A DNA stretch of 64,000 bases from Competibacter_A sp037045535 (GTDB taxonomy: Bacteria; Pseudomonadota; Gammaproteobacteria; Competibacterales; Competibacteraceae). Positions 18,368 to 27,857 of this stretch are shown here, one piece after another (the first letter of the stretch is position 1; the number at the start of each line of letters is the position of its first letter). The stretch lies in assembly GCA_037045535.1 (NCBI GenBank), contig JBAOHI010000027.1, positions 1-64,000 on the forward strand, in the 5' to 3' direction. Under the pieces are notes generated by a model, which was not told the DNA's origin, did no database searches, and saw nothing but the letters and a program-made list of their open reading frames with translations. The position numbers and the translations under genes are program-made.

Positions 18368-18838
18368 TTATAGCTGAGCGACTAAGTCATCCAGCATGGC
18401 AGCGTTGGCCGTTTCATCGACCTCGCGCTTGAGCACCTTGCTGGCGCCGGCAACCGCAAGGCTGACGACTTGATTACGAAGCTGCTCGCGGGCGCGGTTG
18501 ACTTCCTGCTCGATCTCGACCTTGGCGGCGAGAAGCTGGCGGTCACCTTCCGTTCGAGCTTCCTGCTTCGATTGCTCGATGATTTCGTTGGCGCGCTTGT
18601 GGGCTTGGGCAACGATGTCAGTGGCCTGCTGCTTGGCTTCCTTCAGCATTTGCGCGGCCTTGGCTTTAGCCAGCTCCTGCTCGCGCACGCCACGTTCGGC
18701 GGATGCCAAACCGTCGGCGATTCGTTTCTGGCGATCCTGCATGGCCTGCATGATCGGCGGCCACACATACTTCATGGTAAAGAGCACCAGCAGGCCGAAC
18801 GTGATCATCTGCCCTATCAGAGTGGCATTGAAGTTCAC
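18368..18838 (-). CDS. atpF: ATP synthase Fo b subunit
   Basis: Membrane-anchored peripheral stalk of 156 residues, the same length as E. coli b. One transmembrane helix (about residues 5-25, LIGQMITFGLLVLFTMKYVW) is followed by a long charged helix (AERGVREQELAKAKAAQMLK). That helix dimerises and reaches F1. It is preceded by atpE. Confidence 0.96.
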   Translation of the reverse strand: MNFNATLIGQMITFGLLVLFTMKYVWPPIMQAMQDRQKRIADGLASAERGVREQELAKAKAAQMLKEAKQQATDIVAQAHKRANEIIEQSKQEARTEGDRQLLAAKVEIEQEVNRAREQLRNQVVSLAVAGASKVLKREVDETANAAMLDDLVAQL

Positions 18839-18888
18839 GCTGTTACCTCCTTGGATACATTAGGAGTGGGTACGAAGCGTCCGAAAGC

Positions 18889-19179
18889 TCAATGGCCACC
18901 CAGAGCTGCCTGCACCGGACCGAGGAATGGGTTGGCGAAGGTGAAGAACAGGGCGACGCCGACGCCGATCATGGTCACCGCGTCGAGCAAGCCGGCAACG
19001 ATGAACATCTTGACCTGCAAGGCGGGAATCATTTCGGGTTGACGAGCGGCGCCCTCCAGGAACTTGCCACCCAGCAGGGCGAAGCCGATGGCGGTACCCA
19101 GCGCGCCCATGCCGATGATCATGGCCACGGCGATGACGGTCATACCCTGCACGTTGGCAATCAGGCTTGCAGCTTCCAT
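18889..19179 (-). CDS. atpE: ATP synthase Fo c subunit
   Basis: Proteolipid of the rotor ring, 96 residues and two transmembrane helices. The polar loop is EGAARQPEM. The ion-binding carboxylate is D66 in VAGLLDAVTMIGVGVAL. An aspartate here, without the Q/E/S/T set of sodium-binding rings, indicates a proton-driven enzyme. The N-terminus is a little longer than in E. coli. A 114-base gap separates it from atpB. Confidence 0.96.
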   Translation of the reverse strand: MEAASLIANVQGMTVIAVAMIIGMGALGTAIGFALLGGKFLEGAARQPEMIPALQVKMFIVAGLLDAVTMIGVGVALFFTFANPFLGPVQAALGGH

Positions 19180-19293
19180 TAGTGTCTCCCGTTAAGAAAG
19201 GTTGGGGTGTGGATGGAAATAAAACCGGGTTTTAGTAGAGCCGGCCGCGCCAGACAAAAGACACGGCGACTTCACAGTTCGGGACCCGCTCCG

Positions 19294-20097
19294 TCAGTGA
19301 TCCTCGTGGGCCATACTCAAATACACGATGGTCAACACCATGAAAATGAAGGCTTGCAAGGTGATGATCAACAAGTGGAACACTGCCCACGGCCAACTCA
19401 GCGTGAACTGAATCCACCACGGCAGCAAGGCGATCAGAATGAAGATCAATTCACCGGCGTAGAGGTTACCGAACAAACGCAGGCCGAGCGAGATGGGTTT
19501 GGCTAAATCCTCGACGATCCGCAATAGCAGATTGAACGGCATCAGCCATTTACCAAATGGATGCGTCAAAATCTCCATGGTGAAATGAACCGGCCCCTTG
19601 ACCTTGAACCCGTAGTAATACAACAGCAGCAGCACTGAGATTGACAGGCCGAAGGTGGAATTCAAGTCGGTGGAAGGCACCGTTCGCAAATAAGGAATAC
19701 CTAACAGGCCCGCGATAGATGGCAACAAATCAACCGGAAGCAGATCCATCGCGTTCCACAGAAATACCCAGACGAAAATGGTCAATGCCAGTGGCGCAAT
19801 AACCGGGTTGCGTCCGTGGAAACAGTCCTTGACTTGGGTATCGACGAACTCGATTAGGATCTCGCAAAGGTTTTGCAGGCTCCCCGGCACACCGCTGGTT
19901 GCCGATTTTGCCGCCTTGGTGAACAACCAAAGGAAAAGCGCACCCAGTCCGATCGAAAAGAGCAAGGTATCGACATGTAATACGCCAAAACCGCCCGTCT
20001 CTTCCCCGTGTAGAAATTTCATCTGGGCGAGATCAAACCGGAGATTGGTCAAGTGGTGGATGATGTATCCCGTCGCGGAATGACCACTTTCGCTCAT
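19294..20097 (-). CDS. atpB: ATP synthase Fo a subunit
   Basis: Stator channel of Fo, 267 residues with five to six membrane helices. The essential arginine helix is in LRIVEDLAKPISLGLRLFGNLYAGEL, with the second conserved segment LPWWIQFTLSWPWAVFHLLI. Its ATG overlaps the atpI stop (ATGA at 20094), so the two are translationally coupled. Confidence 0.96.
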   Translation of the reverse strand: MSESGHSATGYIIHHLTNLRFDLAQMKFLHGEETGGFGVLHVDTLLFSIGLGALFLWLFTKAAKSATSGVPGSLQNLCEILIEFVDTQVKDCFHGRNPVIAPLALTIFVWVFLWNAMDLLPVDLLPSIAGLLGIPYLRTVPSTDLNSTFGLSISVLLLLYYYGFKVKGPVHFTMEILTHPFGKWLMPFNLLLRIVEDLAKPISLGLRLFGNLYAGELIFILIALLPWWIQFTLSWPWAVFHLLIITLQAFIFMVLTIVYLSMAHEDH

Positions 20098-20573
20098 AGC
20101 GTCCTCACCGAAGCGTCAAATGTGAAGGGTAATGCCAACCAGTACGCCATCAGCGCTGCCATGTATGCCAGCAGGAGCGGAAGGGGTGAAACGTTGGCCC
20201 AGAGCAACGCGCCGCCCAACAGAACGACCGTCAAGAGCAGCTTCACCACCTCGCCGACGTAGAACGCCCGAGCGATTTTGGCGGCGGGCGAGCCGACGCG
20301 TACCGAAAAAACCTTGCTGGCGAAATACAGTGTGACGATAGTGCTGATGCCACCGCCGATTAACGCGGAATAGGCGGTTTTAAAGTTGCCGAAAGCGAGG
20401 GACGCGACCGCGATCAACAGCGTGAGGAGCAACTGAATGGCGGTGATTTTCCGGGTGACCTGTTTCGCGCCCATGGCTCGCACTGGTTCTAATAGTCTAA
20501 GCACCGCATTGCGCCGGGCATGTTTTTTTAATTTAATTTTTTCTGTTTTGTTTATTTGATTTTCTTGCTCCAC
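20094..20573 (-). CDS. atpI: ATP synthase assembly protein AtpI
   Basis: First gene of the operon, 159 residues. A basic N-terminus is followed by four predicted helices (TAIQLLLTLLIAVASLAF, YSALIGGGISTIVTLYFA, VGEVVKLLLTVVLLGGALL, LLLAYMAALMAYWLALP). The family assists c-ring or rotor assembly in the membrane. The first 15 codons are unusually AT- and lysine-rich compared with the rest of the operon (about 20510-20573). This may help open the translation start. The operon promoter probably lies in 20574-20682. Confidence 0.88.
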   Translation of the reverse strand: MEQENQINKTEKIKLKKHARRNAVLRLLEPVRAMGAKQVTRKITAIQLLLTLLIAVASLAFGNFKTAYSALIGGGISTIVTLYFASKVFSVRVGSPAAKIARAFYVGEVVKLLLTVVLLGGALLWANVSPLPLLLAYMAALMAYWLALPFTFDASVRTL

Positions 20574-20682
20574 GAAATGCGGGCGTCATTCTCCAACAAC
20601 AATCCCTGACCTTTCCTTAGCAGCGTAGAGCGCCACGAATTATAGGGAATTTAGCGCGGCGGGGTCAACGAAAATTGCCACG

Positions 20683-21555
20683 TCACTTGACGCGGGCAAT
20701 GATGCCATCCAATTCGTCCAAGTTATTATAATGAATAACCATACGCCCCTTGCCCGAGGTATCGTGCCGCAGTTGAACGCGCGCACCCAGTCGCTCCGAC
20801 AAGTTCTCCTGCAATGACCGGATATTGGGATCCACGGGTTTCGGGCTTGCTGGCGCGGCATCGTCCTGGCGCAGGCGACGAACCAACTCCTCGGTCTCTC
20901 GCGCCGACAGCCCCCGCAGCAGCACCTGACGCGCGGCTTCCCGCTGCAAGGCGTGCGGCAGCGTCAGCAAAGCGCGGGCGTGCCCCACGTCAAGCTTGCG
21001 ATCCTGCACCAACCTTCGAACCTCCTCGCTCAACTCCAAAAGCCGCAACAGGTTCGTCACCGCCGCTCGCGACCGGCCCACGGCCTCGGCCGCTTGTTGA
21101 TGCGTCAGCTCGAATTCGGCAATCAGCCGTTGCAAGGCAGTGGCCTCTTCCAGGGGATTGAGATCCTCGCGCTGGATATTCTCGATCAGTGCCATAGCGA
21201 TGGCAGCACGATCCGATACTTCGCGGACGACGGCCGGCACCTCGCTCAATCCGGCCAATTGGGCAGCCCGCCAGCGCCGTTCGCCGGCGATGAGTTCGTA
21301 GCAATCCTCCCCACTCGGTCGGACGACGATTGGTTGCACCATCCCCTGGACGCGAATGGAATCAGCCAACTCCTGCAATGTGTCCTCACGCAAATCCTGG
21401 CGGGGCTGGTAGCGACCCCGGACGATCTGCTCGACCGGCAATGAGCACAACATTTCCGCAGAAGTCGACTCCGGCGGTGCCTGGTTCCGGATCGCCGCTC
21501 CCGCGCCGAGCAATGCATCCAGGCCACGCCCCAGGCCGCCTTTTTTCCTGATCAT
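20683..21555 (-). CDS. parB: Chromosome-partitioning protein ParB
   Basis: CTP-dependent centromere-binding protein of 290 residues. The N-terminus MIRKKGGLGRGLDALLG is the ParA-stimulating segment. The ParB/Srx nuclease-like domain has PIVVRPSGEDCYELIAGERR with ALIENIQREDLNPLEEA (arginine-rich CTP-binding boxes), followed by the KorB-type helix-turn-helix VGRSRAAVTNLLRLLEL. The start overlaps the parA stop by four bases (ATGA at 21552). parS sites (TGTTNCACGTGAAACA type) were not found in the window. Confidence 0.95.
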   Translation of the reverse strand: MIRKKGGLGRGLDALLGAGAAIRNQAPPESTSAEMLCSLPVEQIVRGRYQPRQDLREDTLQELADSIRVQGMVQPIVVRPSGEDCYELIAGERRWRAAQLAGLSEVPAVVREVSDRAAIAMALIENIQREDLNPLEEATALQRLIAEFELTHQQAAEAVGRSRAAVTNLLRLLELSEEVRRLVQDRKLDVGHARALLTLPHALQREAARQVLLRGLSARETEELVRRLRQDDAAPASPKPVDPNIRSLQENLSERLGARVQLRHDTSGKGRMVIHYNNLDELDGIIARVK

Positions 21556-22358
21556 GTGCTCGCCCCATCCCTTGCCGTGGCTTTCACGTTCGGCCGTCGC
21601 AACCGCTTCCGCACTTCCCGTGCCAGCTCTCGATAGCTTTGTGCACCACGCGAACCGTCATCATAATGAATGATCGGTAAACCATAGCTGGGCGCTTCCG
21701 CCAGCCGTACGTTGCGCGGGATCACCGCCTCGAACACCGTGTCGCCAAAATGCTCCAGCAATTGCGCCGATACTTCGTTGGCGAGCCGATTACGGGGATC
21801 AAACATGGTGCGCAGCACACCCTCGACACGCAGGCCAGGATTGGTCGACTTGCGGACTTTGTCGATGGTGTCAAGCAGCGCCGATAACCCTTCCAGCGCA
21901 TAGTACTCACACTGCACGGGAATGATCACCGATTGGGCAGCGGTTAACGCGTTGACTGTCAGCATGTTCAGTGACGGTGGGCAATCGATGATGATGCCGT
22001 CGAAATTCCATTCCACGGCGGCGAGGGCCGCACGCAAGCGGCCCGGCGCGTTCTCCTGTTCCAGCAAATTGATCTCGGCCGCAGTCAGGTCGCCGTTGGC
22101 CGGCAGTAGTTGCATTTGGGCCTTTTCGACCCATTGCAGGGCCTCGGTCAAGGTCGCCTCACCCAGCAACACATCGTAGCTGGTGGCGGAAACAGCGTGC
22201 TTATCCACGCCGCAGCCCATGGTCGCGTTACCTTGGGGGTCGAGATCGATTAATAGTACGTTCTGTCGCAACGCCGACAGACAGGCGGCTAGATTGACGG
22301 CGGTGGTGGTCTTGCCCACCCCGCCCTTCTGGTTGGCAATCGCGATGATGGAAGCCAT
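21552..22358 (-). CDS. parA: Chromosome-partitioning ATPase ParA
   Basis: Walker-type ATPase of 268 residues that moves ParB-bound origins. The deviant Walker A motif KGGVGKTT is at residues 11-18, and VLLIDLDPQGNATMGCG and the Walker B-like IIIDCPPSLN are visible. It follows rsmG by four bases, the usual gidB-parA-parB order. This order normally places the segment near the replication origin. Confidence 0.96.
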   Translation of the reverse strand: MASIIAIANQKGGVGKTTTAVNLAACLSALRQNVLLIDLDPQGNATMGCGVDKHAVSATSYDVLLGEATLTEALQWVEKAQMQLLPANGDLTAAEINLLEQENAPGRLRAALAAVEWNFDGIIIDCPPSLNMLTVNALTAAQSVIIPVQCEYYALEGLSALLDTIDKVRKSTNPGLRVEGVLRTMFDPRNRLANEVSAQLLEHFGDTVFEAVIPRNVRLAEAPSYGLPIIHYDDGSRGAQSYRELAREVRKRLRRPNVKATARDGAST

Positions 22359-22362
22359 AAAC

Positions 22363-23001
22363 TTATTCTCGCAAAGCGGGTGCCGGCGCCAAGTGGACCA
22401 AATGGCGTTCGGCGTCCAGGCGGGGAACTCGCAGCGGATAAACGCCTATCACGGCATAACCTGGTGGCAGGCGAACCAACTCATCATCCGGGAACACGCC
22501 CTTCATCGCCAACAGCCGGCCCGCGGGCGCACACAGCCGCCCGGCATCGACGACCAGGTCGGCCAAGGTCGAGAACGCCCGTGACACCACGCTGTCGAAA
22601 AGGGTATTTGGCTGATAGTCCTCGATCCGGCTACGCGCCACACCGACGTTCTTCAGTCGTAATTCGGCGACGACCTGATTCAAAAACCGGGTCCGTTTGC
22701 CGTTGCTGTCCACCAAGCAGAATCGGTGGTCCGGTCGGGCGATGGCGAGTGGAATCCCTGGCAAGCCAGCGCCGCTCCCAACATCCAGCACCTGCGGCCC
22801 CGCCAGCCAAGGCAGAATCGACAGACTGTCCAGCACATGCCGAACCACCATTGCCTCTGGATCGCGAACGGCGGTCAGGTTATACGCGTGATTCCAGCGC
22901 TCCAACAGAGCCAGATATCCCCCGAGCCGCGCTGCGGCCTCCGGGACCAACTGGATACCCAGTCGCTCGCTTCCTTCAAGGATGGATCGTTCGATACTCA
23001 T
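22363..23001 (-). CDS. rsmG: 16S rRNA (guanine-527-N7) methyltransferase RsmG
   Basis: SAM-dependent methyltransferase (GidB) of 212 residues that modifies G527 of 16S rRNA. The SAM motif is VLDVGSGAGLPGIPLAI, followed by FCLVDSNGKRTRFLNQV, with NLTAVRDPEAMVVRHVLDSL upstream. It heads the rsmG-parA-parB group. mnmG (gidA), usually immediately upstream in gammaproteobacteria, is absent. The opposite-strand hemolysin III gene lies there instead. Confidence 0.95.
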   Translation of the reverse strand: MSIERSILEGSERLGIQLVPEAAARLGGYLALLERWNHAYNLTAVRDPEAMVVRHVLDSLSILPWLAGPQVLDVGSGAGLPGIPLAIARPDHRFCLVDSNGKRTRFLNQVVAELRLKNVGVARSRIEDYQPNTLFDSVVSRAFSTLADLVVDAGRLCAPAGRLLAMKGVFPDDELVRLPPGYAVIGVYPLRVPRLDAERHLVHLAPAPALRE

Positions 23002-23291
23002 GGACCGTTGTTACGGGATGCTTAGCACTTGTCTGAAACACCGAATCGATTGTAACACGCCGGCTGACCACAAACCGAAACCCAAGCCTTAGGACTACTG
23101 GACGAAACTCGAGCGCCGACCATTGAAATTTATCGACGGTCGGTGGATCCATCATCCCCGGCCAACCAGCAACCCGATTAATCCGTAAATGGGCAGAATG
23201 ATTTAAAGTGCTTTCGATTGTCTAACAACCGAAATCCACACCCAAAAGCCACGTTATACGTTGTCTCACGTTACCCGTGGAGAACGCCCTC

Positions 23292-23975
23292 ATGAACGCT
23301 GAACACTCTTTTTCGCGCTACACGTTAGGCGAGGAAATCGCCAACAGCGTGATTCACGGCTTGGGTATCGTACTGGGCATCGCCGGTCTCGGCGTGCTGA
23401 CTGCCTTCGCCAGCCTGTACGGCAACGCTTGGCATATTGTGGGATGCAGCATTTTCGGCGCCGCCCTCATTCTGCTCTACACTACCTCGACCCTGTATCA
23501 CAGCATTCCCTTGCCACGGGTTAAGGCCGTGCTGCGGATGCTTGATCATTCAGCGATCTTTGTGCTGATCGCCGGCACCTACACCCCGTTCTTGCTGGTG
23601 AATCTACGCGGACCTTGGGGCTGGTCGTTATTCGGGATCATCTGGGGATTGGCGCTGGTCGGGATCGTGCTGCGCATCGTGCGCGGACGCCGCTCGACCC
23701 TGCTTTCGGTCGGGTTGTACGTCGGCATGGGTTGGGCGGTCGTGATCGCCATCAAACCGATGTTAAACAATGTCGCGCCCGGCGGCTTGCTGCTTCTGCT
23801 GCTGGGCGGCGTAGCCTACACCCTCGGCGTTGCGTTCTATGTCTGGAAGCGCTTACCCTACCATCACGCGATCTGGCATGCATTCGTCCTAGCCGGTAGC
23901 ATTCTGCACTTCTTCGCTATCCTATTTTATGTCATCCCGCTGGCCGAGCCGGTTTATAGCAGCCAATTCGGATAA
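23292..23975 (+). CDS. Hemolysin III / YqfA (TrhA) family membrane protein
   Basis: Seven-helix inner-membrane protein of the PAQR-like hemolysin III family; its biochemical role in bacteria is not settled. Conserved metal-site candidates are the histidines in LYHSIPLPRVKAVLRMLDHS, the motif GTYTPFLL, and the last-helix pair HAIWHAFVLAGSILHFFAI. I start at ATG 23292, where GGAG lies nine bases upstream. An in-frame GTG five codons earlier overlaps that site. The stop lies three bases before the truD start, so the two are probably co-translated. Confidence 0.88.
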   Translation: MNAEHSFSRYTLGEEIANSVIHGLGIVLGIAGLGVLTAFASLYGNAWHIVGCSIFGAALILLYTTSTLYHSIPLPRVKAVLRMLDHSAIFVLIAGTYTPFLLVNLRGPWGWSLFGIIWGLALVGIVLRIVRGRRSTLLSVGLYVGMGWAVVIAIKPMLNNVAPGGLLLLLLGGVAYTLGVAFYVWKRLPYHHAIWHAFVLAGSILHFFAILFYVIPLAEPVYSSQFG

Positions 23976-23978
23976 TTG

Positions 23979-25028
23979 ATGCGTCCCACAGCGATGCCCG
24001 ATCTAAGCCCATCGACATTTCCCCATGCCCACGGTCAACCACGTCTGCGAGGCCGGTTGCGCACCGCGCCCGAGGATTTTCAAGTCCGCGAGGAACTGAG
24101 CTTTTCGCCAGACGGCCATGGTGAACACGTCTGGCTGTGGGTGCGCAAGCGCGGCGCCAATACCGATTGGGTAGCGCGGCGGCTAGCGGAATGGGCGGGC
24201 GTATCGGCAAGCGCGGTCAGTTACGCTGGCCTCAAGGATCGGCACGCCGTCACCGAGCAATGGTTCTCGGTCCATCTGCCCGGCCGGTCGGAGCCGGATT
24301 GGACCAATGTCGCCGACCCCGACTTCAGCGTACTGATCGCGCGGCGCCACTCCCGCAAGCTGCGGCGTGGCACACTGGCCGGCAATGCGTTCCGCATCGT
24401 CATCCATGAACTGGATGGCGATCTCGACGAACTGGCGACGCGATTGCAACTCATCGCCGCGACCGGTGTCCCCAATTATTTTGGCGAACAGCGTTTCGGC
24501 CGCGAGGGCGGTAACTTGGCACGGGCGGAAGCCATGCTACGTGGCGAGGAACCAGTACGGGATCGCCACCGGCGCGGTTTGTATTTATCGGCTGCTCGTT
24601 CCGCCCTGTTCAATGCCGTACTGGCCCGGCGAGTCACCGAACAGACCTGGAATCAACCCTTGCCTGGAGAGGTGCTGATGCTGGCTGGCACCCACAGCAT
24701 CTTTACCGTAACCGAACTGGATGATGTCCTCTGGCGGCGGGTGGCAGAATTTGACCTGCATCCGACCGGACCGTTGTGGGGAGCCGGGGAGTTGTTGAGC
24801 CGTGGTTCCGCGCGGGAGCTGGAGGAAGCAATGGCGACTACGCTGCCGGTGTTTCGCGACGGACTCGCTCTGGCGGGACTGAAACAGGAACGCCGGTCAC
24901 TGCGGCTCATCGTGCAGGATGCGACGCTGGAATCACCCGATGCTTGTACCGCTGTCCTACACGTTCGCTTGCCGGCCGGCGCCTATGCGACTACCGTGCT
25001 GCGCGAATTGATCCAACCGCTGGACTGA
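23979..25028 (+). CDS. truD: tRNA pseudouridine(13) synthase TruD
   Basis: Makes pseudouridine 13 in tRNA-Glu. The catalytic aspartate lies in GLKDRHAVTEQWFS, and VPNYFGEQRFGREGGNL is the TruD signature. The 349-residue length fits E. coli TruD (349). ATG 23979 lies three bases after the upstream stop, and a second ATG at 23994 is possible. A downstream gene follows after 30 bases on the same strand. Confidence 0.94.
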   Translation: MRPTAMPDLSPSTFPHAHGQPRLRGRLRTAPEDFQVREELSFSPDGHGEHVWLWVRKRGANTDWVARRLAEWAGVSASAVSYAGLKDRHAVTEQWFSVHLPGRSEPDWTNVADPDFSVLIARRHSRKLRRGTLAGNAFRIVIHELDGDLDELATRLQLIAATGVPNYFGEQRFGREGGNLARAEAMLRGEEPVRDRHRRGLYLSAARSALFNAVLARRVTEQTWNQPLPGEVLMLAGTHSIFTVTELDDVLWRRVAEFDLHPTGPLWGAGELLSRGSARELEEAMATTLPVFRDGLALAGLKQERRSLRLIVQDATLESPDACTAVLHVRLPAGAYATTVLRELIQPLD

Positions 25029-25058
25029 AGCGGGTCCGCGATACCGTCCAACATCCGC

Positions 25059-25790
25059 ATGACTCGCTCCAACGTACTCCCGATCCGGTCGCTTTTAGTG
25101 AGCGCCCTATTCAACATCCTGCCCACGCTGTTGGTCGTTGCTGGCATAGCCACCGTGATACGTCAGTCATTCGGTCTATCCGCCGGCTACGCCAGCCAAT
25201 GCCTTACCGTATTCACTGGCCTGCTGCTCGCCCTAGCGCCGTTCCTGCCCCAACATCTGCCCCTGGAGCATTTCGGTGCGGCCAATCGCGTCACCTTGTT
25301 GCGGGCTGGCATCGTCGCGCTGGTTGCCGGTTTGTTCGGCCAATCCGAATCCGCTCCAGAGCAGGGTTGGCTGATTGCCGGACTGGCCGGCCTCGGCTTG
25401 ATTCTCGATGGCATCGACGGCCGGTTGGCGCGACGCCACGGCTTGGAAAGCCCGTTCGGTGCTCGCTTCGATATGGAAGTGGACGCCTTTTTCATCTTGG
25501 TGCTGGCCGCGTTGGTCTACCAAACCGACAAGGCCGGCGGTTGGGTACTATTATCGGGTGTCCTGCGTTACGGCTTCGTAGCGTTTGGCATGGTTTTGCC
25601 CTGGCTGAACCGGCCGCTACCGCCGCGCAAACGCCGGCAAACCGTGTGCGTGATACAGACCGTCGCGCTGGCGGCCTGCACGATACCGCTGCTGGCTCCT
25701 CCCTGGACGACAGCGCTGGCAGCGCTTGGCCTGGGGCTACTTACGCTCTCCTTCGCCATCGATATCGTCTGGCTGGCCCGTCACCGCTGA
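25059..25790 (+). CDS. CDP-alcohol phosphatidyltransferase family membrane enzyme
   Basis: Integral membrane transferase of 243 residues. It carries the full family motif D-G-x2-A-R-x8-G-x3-D-x3-D as DGRLARRHGLESPF followed by GARFDMEVD. About six to seven hydrophobic helices surround it. The substrate alcohol is unknown, and the divergence from PgsA and PssA argues against a simple phospholipid assignment. It ends nine bases from the stop of the convergent sulfatase gene. These two families often sit together, hinting at a shared surface-lipid or head-group pathway (inference). Confidence 0.85.
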   Translation: MTRSNVLPIRSLLVSALFNILPTLLVVAGIATVIRQSFGLSAGYASQCLTVFTGLLLALAPFLPQHLPLEHFGAANRVTLLRAGIVALVAGLFGQSESAPEQGWLIAGLAGLGLILDGIDGRLARRHGLESPFGARFDMEVDAFFILVLAALVYQTDKAGGWVLLSGVLRYGFVAFGMVLPWLNRPLPPRKRRQTVCVIQTVALAACTIPLLAPPWTTALAALGLGLLTLSFAIDIVWLARHR

Positions 25791-25799
25791 AACTCCGGA

Positions 25800-27521
25800 T
25801 CAAGGCGCGGATTGGCTGGGGTTTTGAGGCGGGTCGGCGGCAAGTGGCGACGCGGTTCGAAGCCGTTGTCTGCCATCCAAGGTTCGCAACAGCAGAGGAC
25901 CTAACGCCTCGATGCCAGTCAATGCTGTCGCGCCCGGCGTCATTCCCGGTTTGAAACCAGCCGACACAAACCTGTCGATCAGCTCGGAGTTTCGCGAAAA
26001 AAGGTGAACGGGCACTTGCCAGGAAATATCGCGACCACCGACCACGGCAGGTGGCTGATGGTCACCAAGCACCACCAACAAGGCATTTGATGGCGCGTAC
26101 TGGCGCAGATAGCCGCCCACCACCGCCAGGTTGTAACGAATGCTTTGGATGTAGGCCGCTGCTAATTCTTCTCCATCCAGCCGACGATTCAGCCCCATCG
26201 CATCCGTGGTCGCGGGTGGGACGGTGGCCACATCGAATCGGGTCCAGTCCGTCTGATAAGGCGGCACCGGCGCGAATGGGGCATGGCTGTTGATGGTCGG
26301 AAAAAAAACGAACAACGGTCGGCGACCGGCGGGTATCATCTCGATCTGATGGACCCGATACAGGCTGTACTGATCGGGAATTGCCATCCAACCATAAGTC
26401 GGCCCGAGATATTGCAATCGCTCGGCGTTGTAAATCTGGTCGAAATGATAGAACTCCCCTTCCGGCCATGGATACTTGAGGCCGGGCATGATCGCGATGG
26501 TACGGTAACCCGCGGTGGCAAACCGGTCGACGAGCGTCGCTCGGTCGGAGGTCAGCAAATCCTGGTAATCACCCTGATCGGCAATGCGCAGCCCAGACAG
26601 CAAGCTGGAATGCGCCAGCCACGACACTCCGCCAAAGGTGCTGGACTCCACCCGCGCCGACGCCGATCGCCATCCAGTCGCTTCCAATGATCTTTCCAGC
26701 GCAGCGAACTCGCCGGCCAGCGGCGCGGCAAAACGGGGATTGTCGAAAACCAGTGCGCCGTAGGATTCGAAAAACAGGATAAACAGATCGCCCCGCTCCA
26801 GCCGCTGCAAGTCCGAGTCAAGTAACGGCGGCCGGGTAGCCAGCCAGCTCCGATTCCGAAACACGGTCGCGGCTAGCGTCAAGCGAATTTGCTCGGCGAA
26901 CATCCCGGAAACTGGCAGCGCGAACCAGTGTTCAGTTGGCAGGCGCGAACTTAGCCGGCCAGCGCCGTACAATGCCAGCAGCGTCAGAGACAGCGCGCCG
27001 AGCCAGCGGCGGCCTGCCCGTCGTGCCAGCACGGTCAAGATCACGCCCAGCGCCCAGCGCAGCAGAACGACCAGCACAGCCAAGAATGCCAGCAATGCCG
27101 AAACGGCCAGCCACAACTGCCAGCCAACAACCCGGTCCGCCAATAGGGCCGCCACTCGGGGGATTTGTTGGCTGTCCCAGTACAAATTAATGGACCGTCC
27201 CATCAAGGCGGGCACGGTGACATCCACATAGCGCCCTAGGATGAAAACGAGGTAGCCGCCGATCAGGGCGTTCCGCAATACGCGGTTGGTCAGGTCCCAC
27301 CGAGCAGCGGCGAGAGCGAGAATCAGCAACAGCGCCGCCAGCTCGATCGACAGTTCAGGCACCCACCGCACGCCGACCGTCGGCCAACGGTTTTGAAAGG
27401 TCAACATCGCGTCGAGGATCGGCAATGCCAGCAACAGCTTGAGAAAAATCGATACGCGACTCGAACCTATCGCCTTGGTCACGGCGTTTCCAAGACCTTT
27501 CATTTTGGTGGAATTCGACAC
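25800..27521 (-). CDS. Membrane-anchored sulfatase-superfamily enzyme (LtaS-like)
   Basis: 573 residues. Five hydrophobic helices occupy about residues 20-190, followed by an extracytoplasmic alkaline-phosphatase-fold domain. Likely active-site elements are LFILFFESYGALVFD (metal-binding acid), SSTFGGVSWLAHSSLLSG (threonine/serine nucleophile region), FFPTINSHAPF and VVLGDHQPP. The architecture resembles phosphoglycerol or phosphoethanolamine transferases, but the substrate cannot be read from sequence. The GTG at 27521 or the ATG at 27503 could start it; neither has a clear ribosome-binding site. Confidence 0.8.
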   Translation of the reverse strand: MSNSTKMKGLGNAVTKAIGSSRVSIFLKLLLALPILDAMLTFQNRWPTVGVRWVPELSIELAALLLILALAAARWDLTNRVLRNALIGGYLVFILGRYVDVTVPALMGRSINLYWDSQQIPRVAALLADRVVGWQLWLAVSALLAFLAVLVVLLRWALGVILTVLARRAGRRWLGALSLTLLALYGAGRLSSRLPTEHWFALPVSGMFAEQIRLTLAATVFRNRSWLATRPPLLDSDLQRLERGDLFILFFESYGALVFDNPRFAAPLAGEFAALERSLEATGWRSASARVESSTFGGVSWLAHSSLLSGLRIADQGDYQDLLTSDRATLVDRFATAGYRTIAIMPGLKYPWPEGEFYHFDQIYNAERLQYLGPTYGWMAIPDQYSLYRVHQIEMIPAGRRPLFVFFPTINSHAPFAPVPPYQTDWTRFDVATVPPATTDAMGLNRRLDGEELAAAYIQSIRYNLAVVGGYLRQYAPSNALLVVLGDHQPPAVVGGRDISWQVPVHLFSRNSELIDRFVSAGFKPGMTPGATALTGIEALGPLLLRTLDGRQRLRTASPLAADPPQNPSQSAP

Positions 27522-27857
27522 AGTCTAAGCTCGACTTTTTCGATTATGGACATAGCACAGCGCATCACCAAACGACCCTCTAGGGACGAAAATCTTCGCC
27601 AGCAACACCAGCAATACCCGGCCCGCTCCGGCCCGCTCCGGCCCGTGCGACCGGCTCAGCACCGCGTCGGGAAGTAGTGTACCCATGAGTTTCCCTAATT
27701 GATTGGCAAGAGATCGGCCTAGTTGCTATCTCCTGGCGCTGAGACGAACTCTTAGCAATGGGAAAAGTCAAGCTTATCAGTTCGTCTGACAGTGAACGCT
27801 TGGCTTCTTTCCGGGATATCCCTACCATCGTTCCATTGCTACCACCGGAATTCCCTC
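27522..27857. other. Intergenic region between divergent sulfatase gene and queF
   Basis: I see no gene in these 336 bases. It contains a short GC-rich tandem (CGGCCCGCTC, about two and a half copies, 27619-27648). The promoters of the sulfatase gene and of the queF operon must lie here. I looked for a preQ1 riboswitch upstream of queF and did not find the expected C-rich loop plus A-rich tail. Confidence 0.5.

Noticed and set aside
23002..23291. Origin of replication next to rsmG
   Set aside because: Only one weak DnaA-box-like match (AAATCCACA); no cluster and no AT-rich unwinding stretch.
27660..27857. preQ1 riboswitch upstream of queF
   Set aside because: I could not find the short stem, C-rich loop and A-rich tail that define it.
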